This document shows positions 26,668 to 38,313 of a stretch of 64,000 nucleotides of DNA, piece by piece. The translations under genes and the position numbers were made by a program. The DNA is from Batillaria attramentaria (Eukaryota; Mollusca; Gastropoda; Batillariidae). Below the pieces are notes generated by a model. The model saw nothing but the letters and a program-made list of their open reading frames with translations, did not search any database and was not told the DNA's origin. The number at the start of each line of letters is the position of its first letter. Position 1 is the stretch's first letter. The stretch covers positions 386,349-450,348 of the forward strand of contig JACVVK020000529.1 of NCBI GenBank assembly GCA_018292915.2, read 5' to 3'.

Positions 26668-27889
26668 GTGTCTGATATCTTCCTTAACTTTTGTCAGATC
26701 ATTCATTAACGGAGTGTCGTCGTTCGTAAGTCGGGTTTTTTCTTGACGGGGAAAAAAAAATCCGGTGCCGGTCGACCGGTGTGAGTGGATGCGCTTGGCG
26801 GTGAGCTCTTTAGTTTTGTGAGTTGTAAAACGGTTGTGAGACGAGTTAATGGCCGCGCGTGCCTTATTGACTGGCGGGTGTGGTGATTGATGATGATACA
26901 ATCACCCGCACACCGGATTGGCTGGGGAAAGACTGCAGCCCCCTTCTTGACTCCTGTCTCATTCGTTTGTGTGTGTGTGGTTTTTAGGTTGGACTTGGGG
27001 GGGGGGGGGAGGGGGGCGGCGAGGAAAAACATCATTGATATAAATGTAGTTCCTCGGGATGGTGTGTATGTGAGGGGGGGGGGGGTGAGAATGATCGCAC
27101 GTAATTCATGTATTCACTTTTGTCGGTTGCGTTGGAGTTTTTTTGTTAGAATTTTCCTATTGTTGTTATTTGCATTCACACTGACAGTTGATCAGTCCAC
27201 AGCAAATGTACTTACTGCCACAATGCAGTATATGTTTCTCTTGTTTTACCAGAAGATACGGATGTACGGCCGTTCGTTCGCATTAAGTTTTTAAAAAAAA
27301 AAAACCGAGAGGAGATGAGAGAGAACGTTCCTCGGGCAAAATATCAGCGATGACAAAAATCCCCAGATATTGTGAACAGCAGTCAACGACCTTAGCTTTT
27401 TTCCGCTCTGACACTCCTCCACCCCCCCCCTCCTTTTCTCTGTTACCGCCCCTGTGTCCCCCCAAAGCGCAAAACGTCCTCTCGTAATCCAATGAGCTGT
27501 GAGGTATTCTGCAAACTGACGATAGTGGACTTTAGAAGCACCAGTTTTAACAAGATCGATTTCGTTTTCGTTTCGCTTCACATCGTTACAGTTTTGCAAG
27601 CGGAACGAACTGTTGCAATAACGTAGGAATAGCATGCTGAAAGTATGGTATTGTATGGGCTGTTCCTCGGCGCACATGATCCCTCTCTTCTAAGACGCTC
27701 ATGGCGCGCAGGGCTGGGGGGACGAAAACAGTTGAAAACCCTGCTGCTGCTTCCACGCCGCGGCCACAGTGTTACTCTTCTTCGAAAGATGGGCGTGGGA
27801 TTTTAGCGTGGCACATTTAATGTTGTGCGTGCGTGTGTACACGAGTGGCGAGACAGGCACCGTAAGCAACTCGATCCTGCACATGATTT
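26668..27889. other. intergenic, no gene recognised
   Basis: Poly-G runs at about 26,999 and 27,074 and poly-C at about 27,421. Frames across them are homopolymer artefacts. Confidence 0.5.
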
Positions 27890-28005
27890 TTCCCTCAATT
27901 CGGAAAGGAAAAAAATCCAACCAAATTCCTGGCCACCTGGGATTCGAACCCGGCAGCTCAGGATCCGCAGTAGGATGCCTTTACCACTAGACCAAATCCC
28001 CCTGC
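27890..28005 (-). mobile_element. SINE-C, tRNA-derived, 5' portion
   Basis: On the - strand the head reads GGGGGATTTGGTCTAGTGGT then CCGGGTTCGAATCCCAGG, matching the copy at 15.5 kb. Only the head and a short AT-rich stretch are recognisable. Confidence 0.7.
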
Positions 28006-28429
28006 TCAACGACTGTTATTTCCTTCCTTGGTGGACCACGCGAAAACATCAAACCATTTACAGCCATAAAGCGTGAACGAATACGAACTAAACGAAACGC
28101 AACGAAACGCAATTCACTACTAAAGTTCCCTTGTATGTCAGTGACACGAAAAGACGGAAAAGGACGCCAGTTCGTCCAGGGCCGCCAGGGAGGGATAACC
28201 ATGTTTTGGGGAGGGGCGGTGAGGGGGGGAGGGTGGTCTATCGCTATGATGTGGTTAGACCACAATTTACCCGCCATTATCTTCTCTGCCACCCACCATT
28301 TTGGCGTTTATCTAGGTATGCGCTTGTGGCTAATGAGGGGAAAATTCTGGTGATTCAGGAGAGGCGCATGACAGGTGCCAAGGCAGGGGCGGCCTGAAGA
28401 GTGCAGCGTGTTGGACCCGTACGGGAGTG

Positions 28430-28608
28430 GAGGAGGGAGGGGAGTGTTTGGGAATATAACATTCTTTTCCACTCGGTCAGAGTGATATCAAAGACGGGTT
28501 AACGAGAAAAAGGCCAGTACAAATATTTGGCCCCAGCCGGATTCGAACTCACGACCCCGAGCATTGAGAGTTCAACGTTCTACCATTCGGCTACTGATCC
28601 CGGCTCCC
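28430..28608 (-). mobile_element. SINE-A copy with full head
   Basis: Tail, body, B box (GGATTCGAACTC) and A-box region (CTACCATTCGGCTA) are all present. The copy is moderately diverged and no clean target duplication was found. Confidence 0.85.
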
Positions 28609-28718
28609 CGTCCACATACGGACATGGCTCTGCCAGGATGTGATATTATAGTGTATGATGAGTATTTCTGTGGCGTCTATCCTTCAGTAAGTTCCAAGTA
28701 CCTTACAAAAAAAAACCC

Positions 28719-28850
28719 AGTGAGGGTGGGTGGGTGGTCGGTCGGTTTGTTTGGATGTTTTAACGTTCCTTTCAGCACATACGGGTGATATCGAAGACGG
28801 CAGCCAGCAGAAATAGTTGGCCCCGGTTATCATCATGGCTCCCGGCATCT
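28719..28850 (-). mobile_element. old SINE-A copy
   Basis: The tail GGGTGGGTGGGTGG, TTTTAACGTTCC, GGGTGATATCGAAGACGG and TTGGCCCCGG are recognisable, but the head is reduced to GGCTCCCGG. It lies about 110 bp beyond another copy. Confidence 0.7.
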
Positions 28851-29355
28851 GGTGGACGTGTACACGGCTCTGAAATGTTATAGCAAGTTAATGATGACGA
28901 GTTCTTTTTCTGGAGCCAATGCTTCGATAAACTCTATGAGCCTCACAAAAAGCCAGCGCGTATGTATTACAATTGTACAAATGGACGTGCTACGACACAG
29001 GCATGTACAAAACAGTTCTATCAATGCTTCAGTCCAGTCAGAAAGCACGAATCAGCCTCATCACGCACACACAAACAACAAGCAAAGAACCATAACACGG
29101 ATCGAACAAGAAAAGACCCCCCCCCCCCCCAAAAAAAGCAACTAACCAGCAAGTTAAACAACAAAGTGCAAACAATAGCACACACCTTGATACATGCAAT
29201 TCCCCATTACAATTTGCATTTACACGCACCAGAAGAAAAACAAACTAAAAATAAAACCAACAAAATCAAACACACAGAAGAAAAAAAGATAGAATTTCTG
29301 GTCTATTCCCTAGAGCGTAATAGGATTTGTTCCTTGAATGGACATTTTGAAACGT

Positions 29356-29357
<2 letters not shown>

Positions 29358-29417
<60 letters not shown>
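29358..29417. repeat. (GT)n microsatellite
   Basis: About 30 uninterrupted GT units. Confidence 0.97.
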
Positions 29418-29418
<1 letters not shown>

Positions 29419-29682
29419 AGTTTGATTCAGTGCAAGAATTACGTCTTTTGTGCTTTCAGCGTGTTCGGCCATCCTAAAATGCGGATATCGAGTTAGACTG
29501 GCCGTCTGGGTCCTTTCTAATTCTGTCTGTTTCACCAACTCTCGAAACTTTTTCAAGAGCAACACATCAACCTGTGAGAGCCATTTTCCATGATTTGCAG
29601 CCAGGGAGTTGACATGTTGCGTTTCAAAGCGGTTGTCTGGCCGCCACGACTGAACGAGATTAAAGCGACTGCATTCACGTGA

Positions 29683-29833
29683 GGGTGGGTGGGTGGGTGT
29701 TTGGGAGTTTAACGTCCTTTTTCCGCCACATAAGGGTGATATCAAAGACGGGGCAGCGATAAAAAGGCCAGCACAAATATTTGGCCCCAGCCGGGATTCG
29801 AACCCACGACCCGAGCATTGAAAGTTCAACGCT
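29683..29833 (-). mobile_element. SINE-A copy, head truncated
   Basis: Tail, body and B box are present; the A-box part of the tRNA head is missing. Target duplications are GCATTCACGTGA (29,671-29,682) and GCATCCACGTGA (29,834-29,845), with one mismatch. 5' truncation with a target duplication is typical of LINE-mediated insertion. Confidence 0.9.
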
Positions 29834-30009
29834 GCATCCACGTGACCTCAGCTGCAGTTATTGATACATATAATTACTATGTCGTAATCAGAGACAGACG
29901 ACAGGAGTTCCGTCCCTTAAACATACTCTTTAGCTAATCGATTTTGAATTCGGACTGCCCCAACCAAATAGTTTCTTATCTTCAACGCAGGAGACTTGAC
30001 TAGCGCCAG

Positions 30010-30230
30010 TGCAGTACGACATTCTTACTCCCGCGAGGGTTTTACTCCCAGTAAATATAACATACGAAATTTTTGCTCCGGCACGAAAATCTCGCACGTC
30101 AGATGTAAGTCCAACCCAAACGAGTACTTCGGTCGTAGGAGGTTTTTACTCCGGAGTAAGAATTTCCTGACGATATTTTTTACTCCGGAGTAAATACCCT
30201 GGGGAGTAAGTTTTTCTTACGTATGTCGGC
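30010..30230. mobile_element. palindrome-rich MITE-like element
   Basis: The motif TTTTACTCCGGAGTAA and relatives recur five times. The outer parts show a gapped inverted repeat: AGTGCAGTACGACAT with CTTACTCCC on the left, and the complements GGGAGTAAG and ATGTCGGCATGTACT on the right. No target duplication was found. Confidence 0.5.
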
Positions 30231-30948
30231 ATGTACTTGTTTTAATCGCTCCTTAGTCTTCAGCAACAGACCTTTTGTGCCACTAGACCATAGCTTAAGT
30301 TGTAACCGGATACCTTAACGTAAGTAAGTTTGGTTTCAGTAACAGCTAGAGTTTTGTGTTGTTGTTGCTGTTGTTTAAAGCCATTCAGTCTGGATTCAGT
30401 CGCTTTAACTCTCGTAAACTGTATCTTTCACCCTCATCGGATGCTCCGTCCTTCTACACGCCCAGTCGTTATAGACGTCGAAGCAGACATCCGTGACGAA
30501 GAGAAGTAAATCCTTGCACCCCGTCTGGCTTGGTAGTGATGTGCGCCTAGCTTGCGTGATAATGGCACACAGCAGAGCCATTCTCCCCTTACTCGAGCAA
30601 GTGACAGGCCTGCTTCATCCCATTCAGTGCTAAATCCAGTGATGCAGCGGCAGTTTTGGGGGACCGGGGGTGGGGTAGGGACGGAGCAGGGGACAGAGGA
30701 AAGGAAGCGGGTAAAACTGGTAGGGAAGGTAGTGGAGGGGAGGGGAAGGGGGGCAGGGAAGGGGGCTGGGGATGTCCCGAGAATAGGAGGAAAAAATCGA
30801 TGGACGTTGTCGACAGAGAGCGCGTGAGGGGGAACATCTCCTTCAAGCGGCGCGATGCCCGGCTATATATTATTCATGTCGCTATATCCGGCTCCAACCT
30901 GCACGAGACGAGCACTGACCTCTTCAGCACGTGCTCACCGGATCCAGC

Positions 30949-30980
<32 letters not shown>

Positions 30981-31334
30981 TCAGAGCTGGGCTGCCTTGT
31001 CAATGGGTCCCAGTGACGAGCCACAGAAGTGTCAATAGCCAGGACGGTAATCCATTTGAGAGTCGTACGTGGAAATAGCCTATTTGTTTGAGTCTGTCTC
31101 GACTTTAGTTTGCCTGCCCGGTTACTCGCCTTGGCCATCGAGACCAGTCAGTTTAGTACCGGTCTTGTAGGTTTCAGTGGTTATGCGAAATGGCATTTGC
31201 AGGGATTGGTATGCTCACCGCTTTGCTGTGAAAACTGTATCTGAAGGCCCATTAGCTTGCAGTTCTATACTCACAAATCTTCAAAATCACACAAATCACA
31301 AATCTTTTTGAGCTTTTTTGGTAGTGTCTACTAT
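30231..31334. other. intergenic, no gene recognised
   Basis: G/A-rich stretch 30,655-30,790 and a (CT)n tract at about 30,953-30,977. No coding exon is recognised. Confidence 0.5.
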
Positions 31335-31530
31335 CGTACAACTAAGACACCTGCACACTGACAGCGTCTCACAGGCTTGCACTGAGTCAACAGAGAGTTT
31401 CGGACGACGCGAATATTGGGAGTCAGCTAGTGGTGCGGGCAACCGCTGAGTAGACGGATTTGAATTTAACAGGGCGGTGCGTTGCAGTCAGAGCTCTACT
31501 AATCATTAAGATAGAATATCTCGAGCGTAT
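31335..31530. repeat. dispersed repeat, copy 2
   Basis: Pairs with 13,395-13,610: GTCTCACAGGCTTGCACTGA, GACGACGCGAATATTGGGAG and GGTGCGGGCAACCGCTGAGT occur in matching order. Confidence 0.65.
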
Positions 31531-31574
31531 ATGCCCACTCACAAGAGCAAACTGTTCAAAAACATTACCGCATG

Positions 31575-31776
31575 AGTTGGCGTCGGGTAATAATAATAAT
31601 AATGATAATAATGGATATTTAAGGGACGCCCTCCCTCCCGCAGGAGCTCAGGGCGCCTTACAGTCAACACGCACTCACTCACACAGAAACGGAAACACTC
31701 GCGCAACATTCCTTCACACATACATTGAACGACAACACATAATGTGCAGCAGCATACACGGTCTCCGCTGCCCCCG

Positions 31777-31856
<80 letters not shown>

Positions 31857-31975
31857 CCAGCAAGATGATGTGGCGACAGCTATTGGTTAAGGGCGTTGAA
31901 GAGGTGGGTTTTCAGATTTTTGGAATATGGGCTTTTAAGAAAAGTGCTAAAGTCCAGTGCTCTACCAGCCGGCTT
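31575..31975. mobile_element. dispersed element with (TAA)n, GGCGCC stem and (CA)n
   Basis: TAATAATAATAATAATGATA, then TGGATATTTAAGGGACGCCC and GAGCTCAGGGCGCCTTACAG, then a long (CA)n and GTTGAAGAGGTGGGTTTTCA. This order is one I associate with interspersed repeats in marine invertebrates. Orientation and superfamily are uncertain. Confidence 0.45.
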
Positions 31976-33842
31976 GACTCCCCCCCCCCCCCCCCCGGCT
32001 CCTTACTTACCAGAAAGAATGGCTTGTTAATTTTGATTTTGTTTCTTGTGGCCTTCCCCTCGATTCCTTTTTCTTCTGTTTTTCAGACCCTCTACATATA
32101 TCAGTGTGTTTAAGGTTGGTTTAGCATCTCACTAACCTATCTCCTGCAGGTCAGTATGATCTGGTTAGTAAACGGCTCCTTTGTGTCACTACGATCCGCA
32201 ATCCGGTTGGGAAAAACGAGTGCCACCTCTCAACAAACCGAATCGTAGTTGCACGGCGACCATTTTGCTTAACCCCCGTGTTCACATTAGACTAGAGAAA
32301 AACTTCGAACAACCCTCCAGACATGTCACTGGCTGTGTAAGAAGAAAGCTCTACCAGGGTGGTGACAAATGGAGCAGACGACAGGCCCACAGGAGGCCAA
32401 GGGAGGACGCTCTGGAGGAGTCATCAGGCTGGTCTGATTCTGTGCCCCTGACCTGAAGGATCTGGCAATCTCCAGACATCAGCGACCCGATCTGTAGAAA
32501 GTTTGTTCCAGCCCTTGTAAGTCCAGCAGCGCATGAACCGCGCACAAACAAGGGCAGTTTATGGACAGTCCTGATCGAATTCGATTTCGAAATCTGCCCT
32601 GTGCAGCGGGTACCCGAACGGGCTGGCGTACATGTATAACCCTTTATATTTTCGGTAAGCATAGGGCTAGGGTGTTACGGGCCGCAGCTCGGCACTTTTG
32701 AGACACTTTGTTTTTTTTAATAATGATAATGTGAATGATCGTCATGATGGCACTTTGTCCAAATTTCATAGCCCCGAACACCCCTTGTTCGCGCACATCC
32801 CAAGATCAGTGCCGTTCAGAAGACAAATTTTGTTTTGAAACAGTTGCCCTTGACTAAGCTTGGACGCTGTAAATGATCTGTCTTTATCAGTTATCGATGA
32901 GTAGAGATTTAGATGCAACACACTGACGTGAGTGGCCTCAAGTTCTTCTTTTCAGTTTAGTGATCGCGACACTTTGGAGGCGCCTGCTTTTGACGTCTCA
33001 TAGAGCTTTCTGTTGGCTCAGTGCCAGCCTGTGACATTCTGTAACTGAGTATGCGTCTGTGTGTCAGAACGATTTGCGAGCAAAGATTATGTCGGAAGAT
33101 GTTTCTTTAATACGGAGACTGGGTCAGACCAGCGATCTGTGAAGCTAGATATGTGGCAACAAGGTCCTTTAATATATATAAGGCGATTAGTCATCCCTCG
33201 CCGCTTGAAAAATGCGTCCCCCCGCTATGCTCAAGCTTGGGTGGTGACCCATGGGGGAAGGAAAAAACAGGAGGATGAGCGAAGTGTGTTTTCCGGTGCT
33301 TCCCCCCCAGGAGAACAGGAACATGTTTCATGCAAGCGTTCAGATTCAGATCGACCGCGCATTCGTGCGCAAGAGGTTCCCGCTGGAGACATTGGCCTCA
33401 CGTCCTCTCAGCTTTACGAAATCAGCTGGCTGCGTGACTTCCTGGCGACTGGCAACGGCGTGTGGTCGCTTGAATGCTGAAATTGAGGGGGCTGTGCCTC
33501 TGCTTTAAAAAAAAAAAAAAAAAGCCGCACGCGCAGACCTTTCAACATGCATAGATCTTTCGTGTGGCAATTCCCTTGAGGTCCAACAATGCGGCAGAAG
33601 TTTTGTGTTGCGCAAATCGGTCGGTTGACAAGCTGGCCAGATGGGACTTGAGTTCGGCCACAAGTGTGTGTCTGCGACGGAAACGGTCCGCCCACAACAT
33701 TATGTCTCGTCTCTATTCAGCCGTAATTTAAAAAAATAAAAAATAAAAATGAACGTCTGCATCCGTCTTGTCCATGAAGGAAAGAAAGGCCGGGGCGGGC
33801 GGATGCGGGTTTTGCGGTTCAACGTCTTCTGTAACACGCGAT
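31976..33842. other. intergenic, no gene recognised
   Basis: Poly-C at about 31,979-31,996, poly-A at 33,508-33,523, otherwise unique. Frames of about 100-140 codons at 32,351-32,662 (-) and 33,061-33,480 (+) do not resemble known proteins. Confidence 0.5.
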
Positions 33843-33960
33843 CATGAGTACCAATCCCGGCTTGGGCCGAATAAATTATTGGTGCTGGCCTTTTCTTCGT
33901 TGTCCCGTCGTCGATATCGCCCGTGTATGGTGGGAAAAGGCGTTAAACCCACAAACAACC
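33843..33960 (+). mobile_element. old SINE-A copy, + orientation
   Basis: CAATCCCGGCTTGGGCCGAA, GGTGCTGGCCTTTTCTTCGT, GATATCGCCC and GGCGTTAAACCCACAAAC mark a diverged copy without a head. Confidence 0.75.
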
Positions 33961-34160
33961 AACTGTGAACCGCGAAGGAATAGCGCACACGGGAGACAAA
34001 GCGGAAGGGGGGCCGGGGGGGGGGGGCGTACAACTGTAAAAGGGCCTGTGCAAATTTTGACCGTTTCAAATTCGAACATAAAACTTTCTGGTCGTGAGCC
34101 CAAAGAGCCGACCAGAACTAGATCACGACAAACGAACATGAATGGATTAGTCACTTCCAT

Positions 34161-34346
34161 GGTTGGTTGGTGGGTTGACTGGTTGGTCGGGGATCTAACG
34201 CCCTGCTTCCGGCCACCAAGTGAGGATGACTGGGTACCGAAGAACACGCAAGCAAACATTTTTTTGGCCCCTTGTCGGGATTCGAACTCACGACTCGACA
34301 ACTGACAATACAACGCTCTACGCACCAGCTCAGCTATGCCGGCTCC
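34161..34346 (-). mobile_element. diverged SINE-A relative with intact tRNA-like head
   Basis: The body is changed (GGATCTAACGCCCTGCTTCC in place of TTTAACGTCC...), but the head shows CGGGATTCGAACTCACGACT and CAGCTCAGCTATGCCGGCTC. This is a subfamily or an old copy. Confidence 0.7.
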
Positions 34347-34892
34347 CACATCAAAGACTGGAGTAAGCGGAAAGACTCAGGAATACGTGCCAACTTTGAC
34401 CACCATCCAATACATATGATTTAGAACTATAAATGTTCGAATGCACGCGGCAAATCCAGCCATTTCGGCGTTATCAGCAATCCGCTGTGGTAAAGGATGC
34501 CTGGCGCGTTTACTTGTATTTTGAATTAAAGGCACAGTGAACGTCGTGGAAGGCGCATAGTGTATAACGTACAAAGCTGTTTGAGATTGAACTGGAGAGA
34601 CAGAGAGAGAGAGAGAGACAGAGAGAGAGACAGGCAGGCAGGCAGGCAGGCAGAAAAAGAAGAGGAGGAACTGAGTATTGTATAGACGATTACCCAATGG
34701 AGTGGGAGAGATTCCGACTCGTTTGGCACTTTGTTCTTTTGTCAAAAAAGTGGCGCTTCTGTTCGATCAAATTTAAATCTGAGTGGCATTTAATACATGT
34801 GTCACCAACGGATTTCGGCTTCTCGTTTCAAAGACCGTGTACCGAACAGCCGCTTGCCTTTGCGAACACTGTGACATCATAACAGCGGACAG

Positions 34893-35069
34893 GGTGTTTG
34901 GGTGTTTGGGTGTTTGGGGGTTTAACGTCCTTTTCCACCACATAGGGTGATATCAAAGACGGGGCAACGATGAAAAAGCCAGCACAAATATTTGGCCCCA
35001 GCGGGGATCGAACTCACGACCCGAGCATTAGAAGTCCAACACTCTACCATTCGACCACCCCGGCTCCCC
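34893..35069 (-). mobile_element. SINE-A, full-length copy with perfect 14-bp target duplication
   Basis: This is the best reference copy. Read on the - strand it starts GGGGAGCCGGGGTGG, has a tRNA-like head with a B box GAGTTCGATCCC, then a body with GGCCAAATATTTGTGCTGG, GATATCACCC and AAGGACGTTAAAC, and ends in CCCAAACACCC repeats. ATAACAGCGGACAG is repeated exactly on both sides (34,879-34,892 and 35,070-35,083). The family is non-autonomous, probably transcribed by RNA polymerase III from the tRNA-like head and mobilised by a LINE. The partner LINE is not in the window. Confidence 0.93.
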
Positions 35070-35877
35070 ATAACAGCGGACAGACCGGTGTATGCTCAGA
35101 TATAATTATATCATTGTGTTTGAGAGGAATCGGCGTCAAAACGTTTGAATCGAGAGTTGCACTTCGTTTGACTGCATTTTTACTGAGGAAGTCACTTTCC
35201 ACTTTCGCCGGGACTTCTCTGGAAGCACGTTGGAATGTCTGCAAGCTTTTGGCGCGACTGATACTCATTATTACGCCCACCTGACATAGACCATGGCCTC
35301 TGACGCTATGACGCCACACATCTGCCTGGTTTGGGTGCACAGGTCACACGCATTCGGCAAACGCTTATCAGTTTTGCCGTCAGCATTGTCGCGTGCTGTC
35401 TGGAAACGCACATTGTGGCTTTAATGTAATGGAAGCCATCCTCACAGCGGAAAAGACGCTACGAGCAGCAGGGCAATCGCCCAGTAATACATCGGCTGCC
35501 AGTCGCGACGTTTTATAACCCAACCCGGATTACGTGCTTACAGGACTCGACAAACCTGCTTCAGCCAGCGACCGTCCTGCTACACTTGTCTGCAAGCTCT
35601 GCAAGCTCTGCCTGAAGATCGAACCATTCTCCTGATTCCAGAGCTTCTGCAGGGGCAGGGGGGTAGAGCGGTTATGGCGCCGTGGTGGAAATTGGCTAAT
35701 CCTGCGCAAGGCGGGAAAAGTCCACAGTTGGGGGTGTTTGATTGCACTCGTGGTTGGTTTCACATTGTTAGTAGTTCGTCATGTGGGCCACGTGTATACA
35801 CCCCCCCCCCACCCCCACTCCCACGTCCATCACCACCACGTGATTTTAACCTCTAGTGTGTGGAGCCATTCATTCAG

Positions 35878-36045
35878 GGTGGGTGGGTGTTTGGGGGTTT
35901 AACGTCCTTTTCCACCACCTAGGGTGATATCAAAGACGGGATAACGATGAAAAAGCCAGCACAAATATTTGGCCCCAGCCGGATCGAACTCACGACCCGA
36001 GCATTAGAAGTCCAACGCTCTACCATTCGACCACCCCAGCTCCCC
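35878..36045 (-). mobile_element. SINE-A, near full-length with 13-bp target duplication
   Basis: Same family and orientation as the 34.9-kb copy and very similar to it, including the shared GATGAAAAAGCC variant. GCCATTCATTCAG flanks it at 35,865-35,877 and 36,046-36,058. The closeness of the two copies in sequence suggests recent, related insertions. Confidence 0.92.
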
Positions 36046-36643
36046 GCCATTCATTCAGGCCGACCGTCGGACGTTCAGTCTCTCCGGGTCCTCGGGCATC
36101 CTCATCATTTACGTTTGGATTGTTGTCCGACCCCCAACCCCGTCAAAAATAAAACAAAAACAACAACTACAACAACAAACAAAAAATGAAGAAAAAAAAC
36201 AACAAAAACAATAACAAAAAACATATTAAGGAAAATCGATATTTGACAAACAAGAGAGGAAAAAATGAACACAAACGAAACCGGCTTGAAGCACATCTCA
36301 CAGCAATATTTACGTTATGTGCGTTTGAAAGCAAGCTGGAAGAAAAAAAAACAGTTGCAGGCTGAAAAATACTGTTATCCCTGACCTAAAAGTTGATCTT
36401 TCAGTGTGTTGATTCGTCCACATGAATTAAGCAGTTGTGAGCATGTGCGTGGTATATGTGTTTGTTTGAACCCGACTTCAAGAGGTCCTCATTACTTTCA
36501 TACAAGGGGTAGTTCCCAAACAGGCAAGTGCACATCCCCGGGCAGCATTCTGCCGAGTAACCCACTCCTAAGAAACGCAGCAAGTACCAGGCTTTCGTCC
36601 TTGGGTTTCTTTTGTTGTTTGGTACGCATGAATTGGATGAAAG

Positions 36644-36704
<61 letters not shown>
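36644..36704. repeat. (CA)n microsatellite
   Basis: About 30 uninterrupted CA units. Confidence 0.97.
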
Positions 36705-36705
<1 letters not shown>

Positions 36706-37059
36706 CATTAGACTTGAATGGAGCTCCAGAGCCACGGGATAGCGAAAGCGAGTGTTCAATGATTTAGTGCGAATGAGTGCTACTCTTGACCTTTGCGACT
36801 TTCTCCCTACTCCTCCTCCTCCTCCTCCCTCGTGGTCAGCTGCCCCCATCTCTCTCCTGTGCTACACGCGGATGGCGTCGGATAACCATTAGCACTTGGA
36901 CTGGGCGCAGGTCCCGTCGGGTCCCCCTGCTGGACACCCCTCATTAGTCAGACACACAAAACCTTTCCGTGTTTAGGGGAAAAAATGTTCACGAGTTATT
37001 GCACCACGTTAGGAGGGACTGCTCGTGGAGCTAGTATACATGCAGGTACTGACTTCAGG

Positions 37060-37140
37060 CGTTTTACAAGTTTCTTTGTGTTTGTGCATTAACCGTACGC
37101 AACAAGTTTCCCGCTGGGGACAATAAAGATCCTAACTCAG
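37060..37140 (+). mobile_element. possible LINE 3' tail
   Basis: CAAGTTTCCCGCTGGGGACA followed by ATAAAGATCCTAACTCA resembles the CCC-GGGGACAATAAAG 3' end of non-LTR elements. Similar GGAAAATAAAG tails occur at about 19,130 and 19,425. No reverse-transcriptase frame is present. Confidence 0.4.
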
Positions 37141-37706
37141 CTTCTATTCTTCAGTGGAAAATATTCCAGCTTATCATAATTTGCAAGGCTGCGGTTACTA
37201 CAAGCTTTTTCACCTACAGGGAACACTTGGTGTTACGCATGACTCTGACATAATAAGCAGCAGCAAAGAGACAGTGGGCCATGACGGCAATGAATTAATT
37301 ACCCAGTCTCTTTTATGACGACGCTGTGGCCACATACTCCCCGTTACATGAAACAGGCCGACGGGAGATGTGCGATCTGTCACGCGAAAGCATTTCATTT
37401 ATTAATTACCTGATTCAGTAGCTGCTGCCCGACTGTGTTTGGCAAGCTTAATCGTTGCACGCGTCCTGATGTCCGTCTGGCATGGACCATTTCAGACCGC
37501 GTGCGGATGCGCTCCCTTGTTTAGACCGCTAAGGCCGTTGCGTGGCGTGACCAGAAGTAATAAATTTCTCCTGATGTGCCAGACAGGATTGTCACAAGCC
37601 CTTTCGAGAGTTGGGGGGCGTGTAGTAACGGCACACGCACCTAATGTACCATGTAGTGCTGCAAACTACACTAGGAATTAAGGTTTGGACTAGTCCGGTT
37701 ATCTAA

Positions 37707-38313
37707 AGGCCGTTCTTAACCGGGCAGACTTTTGGTTCGCGAACTAGGTTCGGAGAGTACGGCGAACTAGGTTCGCGCACGTTGTTTCTTAACCGACCAA
37801 ATACTTGTGCGGAAACCCTGGTTCGAAAGGTTCGGCGAACTAGGTTCGAGGACTGCATAGCGTGTCGTGGGAACCCTCGCGATCCTTTTGCCGATCCTGC
37901 GCTCTGATTGGTTGCTCGGGGAGAGCTGTTGTGCGCATGTACAAACTTGAGGAAAATGGCGGACGGCATCGTGCTATCGACTCACTTCACATTTCCCTCT
38001 CTTGCGCTCTTTTCCTCTTATCTCCTCTTCCTCGGCTTCCAAGAGTTCACTCAAAACGATAACTACCGCAAATGCCTGGTCGTCTCGATCTACGAAGGCG
38101 GCCATTTTGGTTGTTTACGATTGTCTCAACTTCCGAGTCCGCCTTGTTCGGGCGATGACGTATGCATATCATTAACGGTCGGTTAAGAAAGAGAACTAGT
38201 CCGGCCGAACCTCTGGAACTATGTACGTGTGTGCGCTTGCCCTGTTCGTATACATTACACAGTTCGCCGAACAAGTTCGCCAGACTGGTGGTTCGCCCGG
38301 TTAAGAACGGCCT
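37707..38313. mobile_element. Harbinger-like MITE, 607 bp
   Basis: A perfect 19-bp terminal inverted repeat, AGGCCGTTCTTAACCGGGC, opens at 37,707 and its complement closes at 38,313. TAA is present directly outside both ends (37,704-37,706 and 38,314-38,316). A 3-bp TWA target duplication with GGCC-type ends is the known signature of PIF/Harbinger elements. Subterminal GGCGAACTAGGTTCG-type repeats recur near the left end (37,730-37,855) and inverted near the right end (38,265-38,300), and could bind transposase. There is no transposase frame, so the element is non-autonomous. The interior carries a CCAAT-like site and two oppositely oriented ATGGCGG/CCGCCAT motifs. Confidence 0.85.

Noticed and set aside
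29266..29841. 191-codon - strand frame, the longest in the window
   Set aside because: It runs through a SINE-A copy and a (CA)n tract; no protein family or splice structure supports it.
31460..32113. 217-codon + strand frame
   Set aside because: Its middle is (CA)n-encoded HTHT and its ends are repeat or poly-C sequence.
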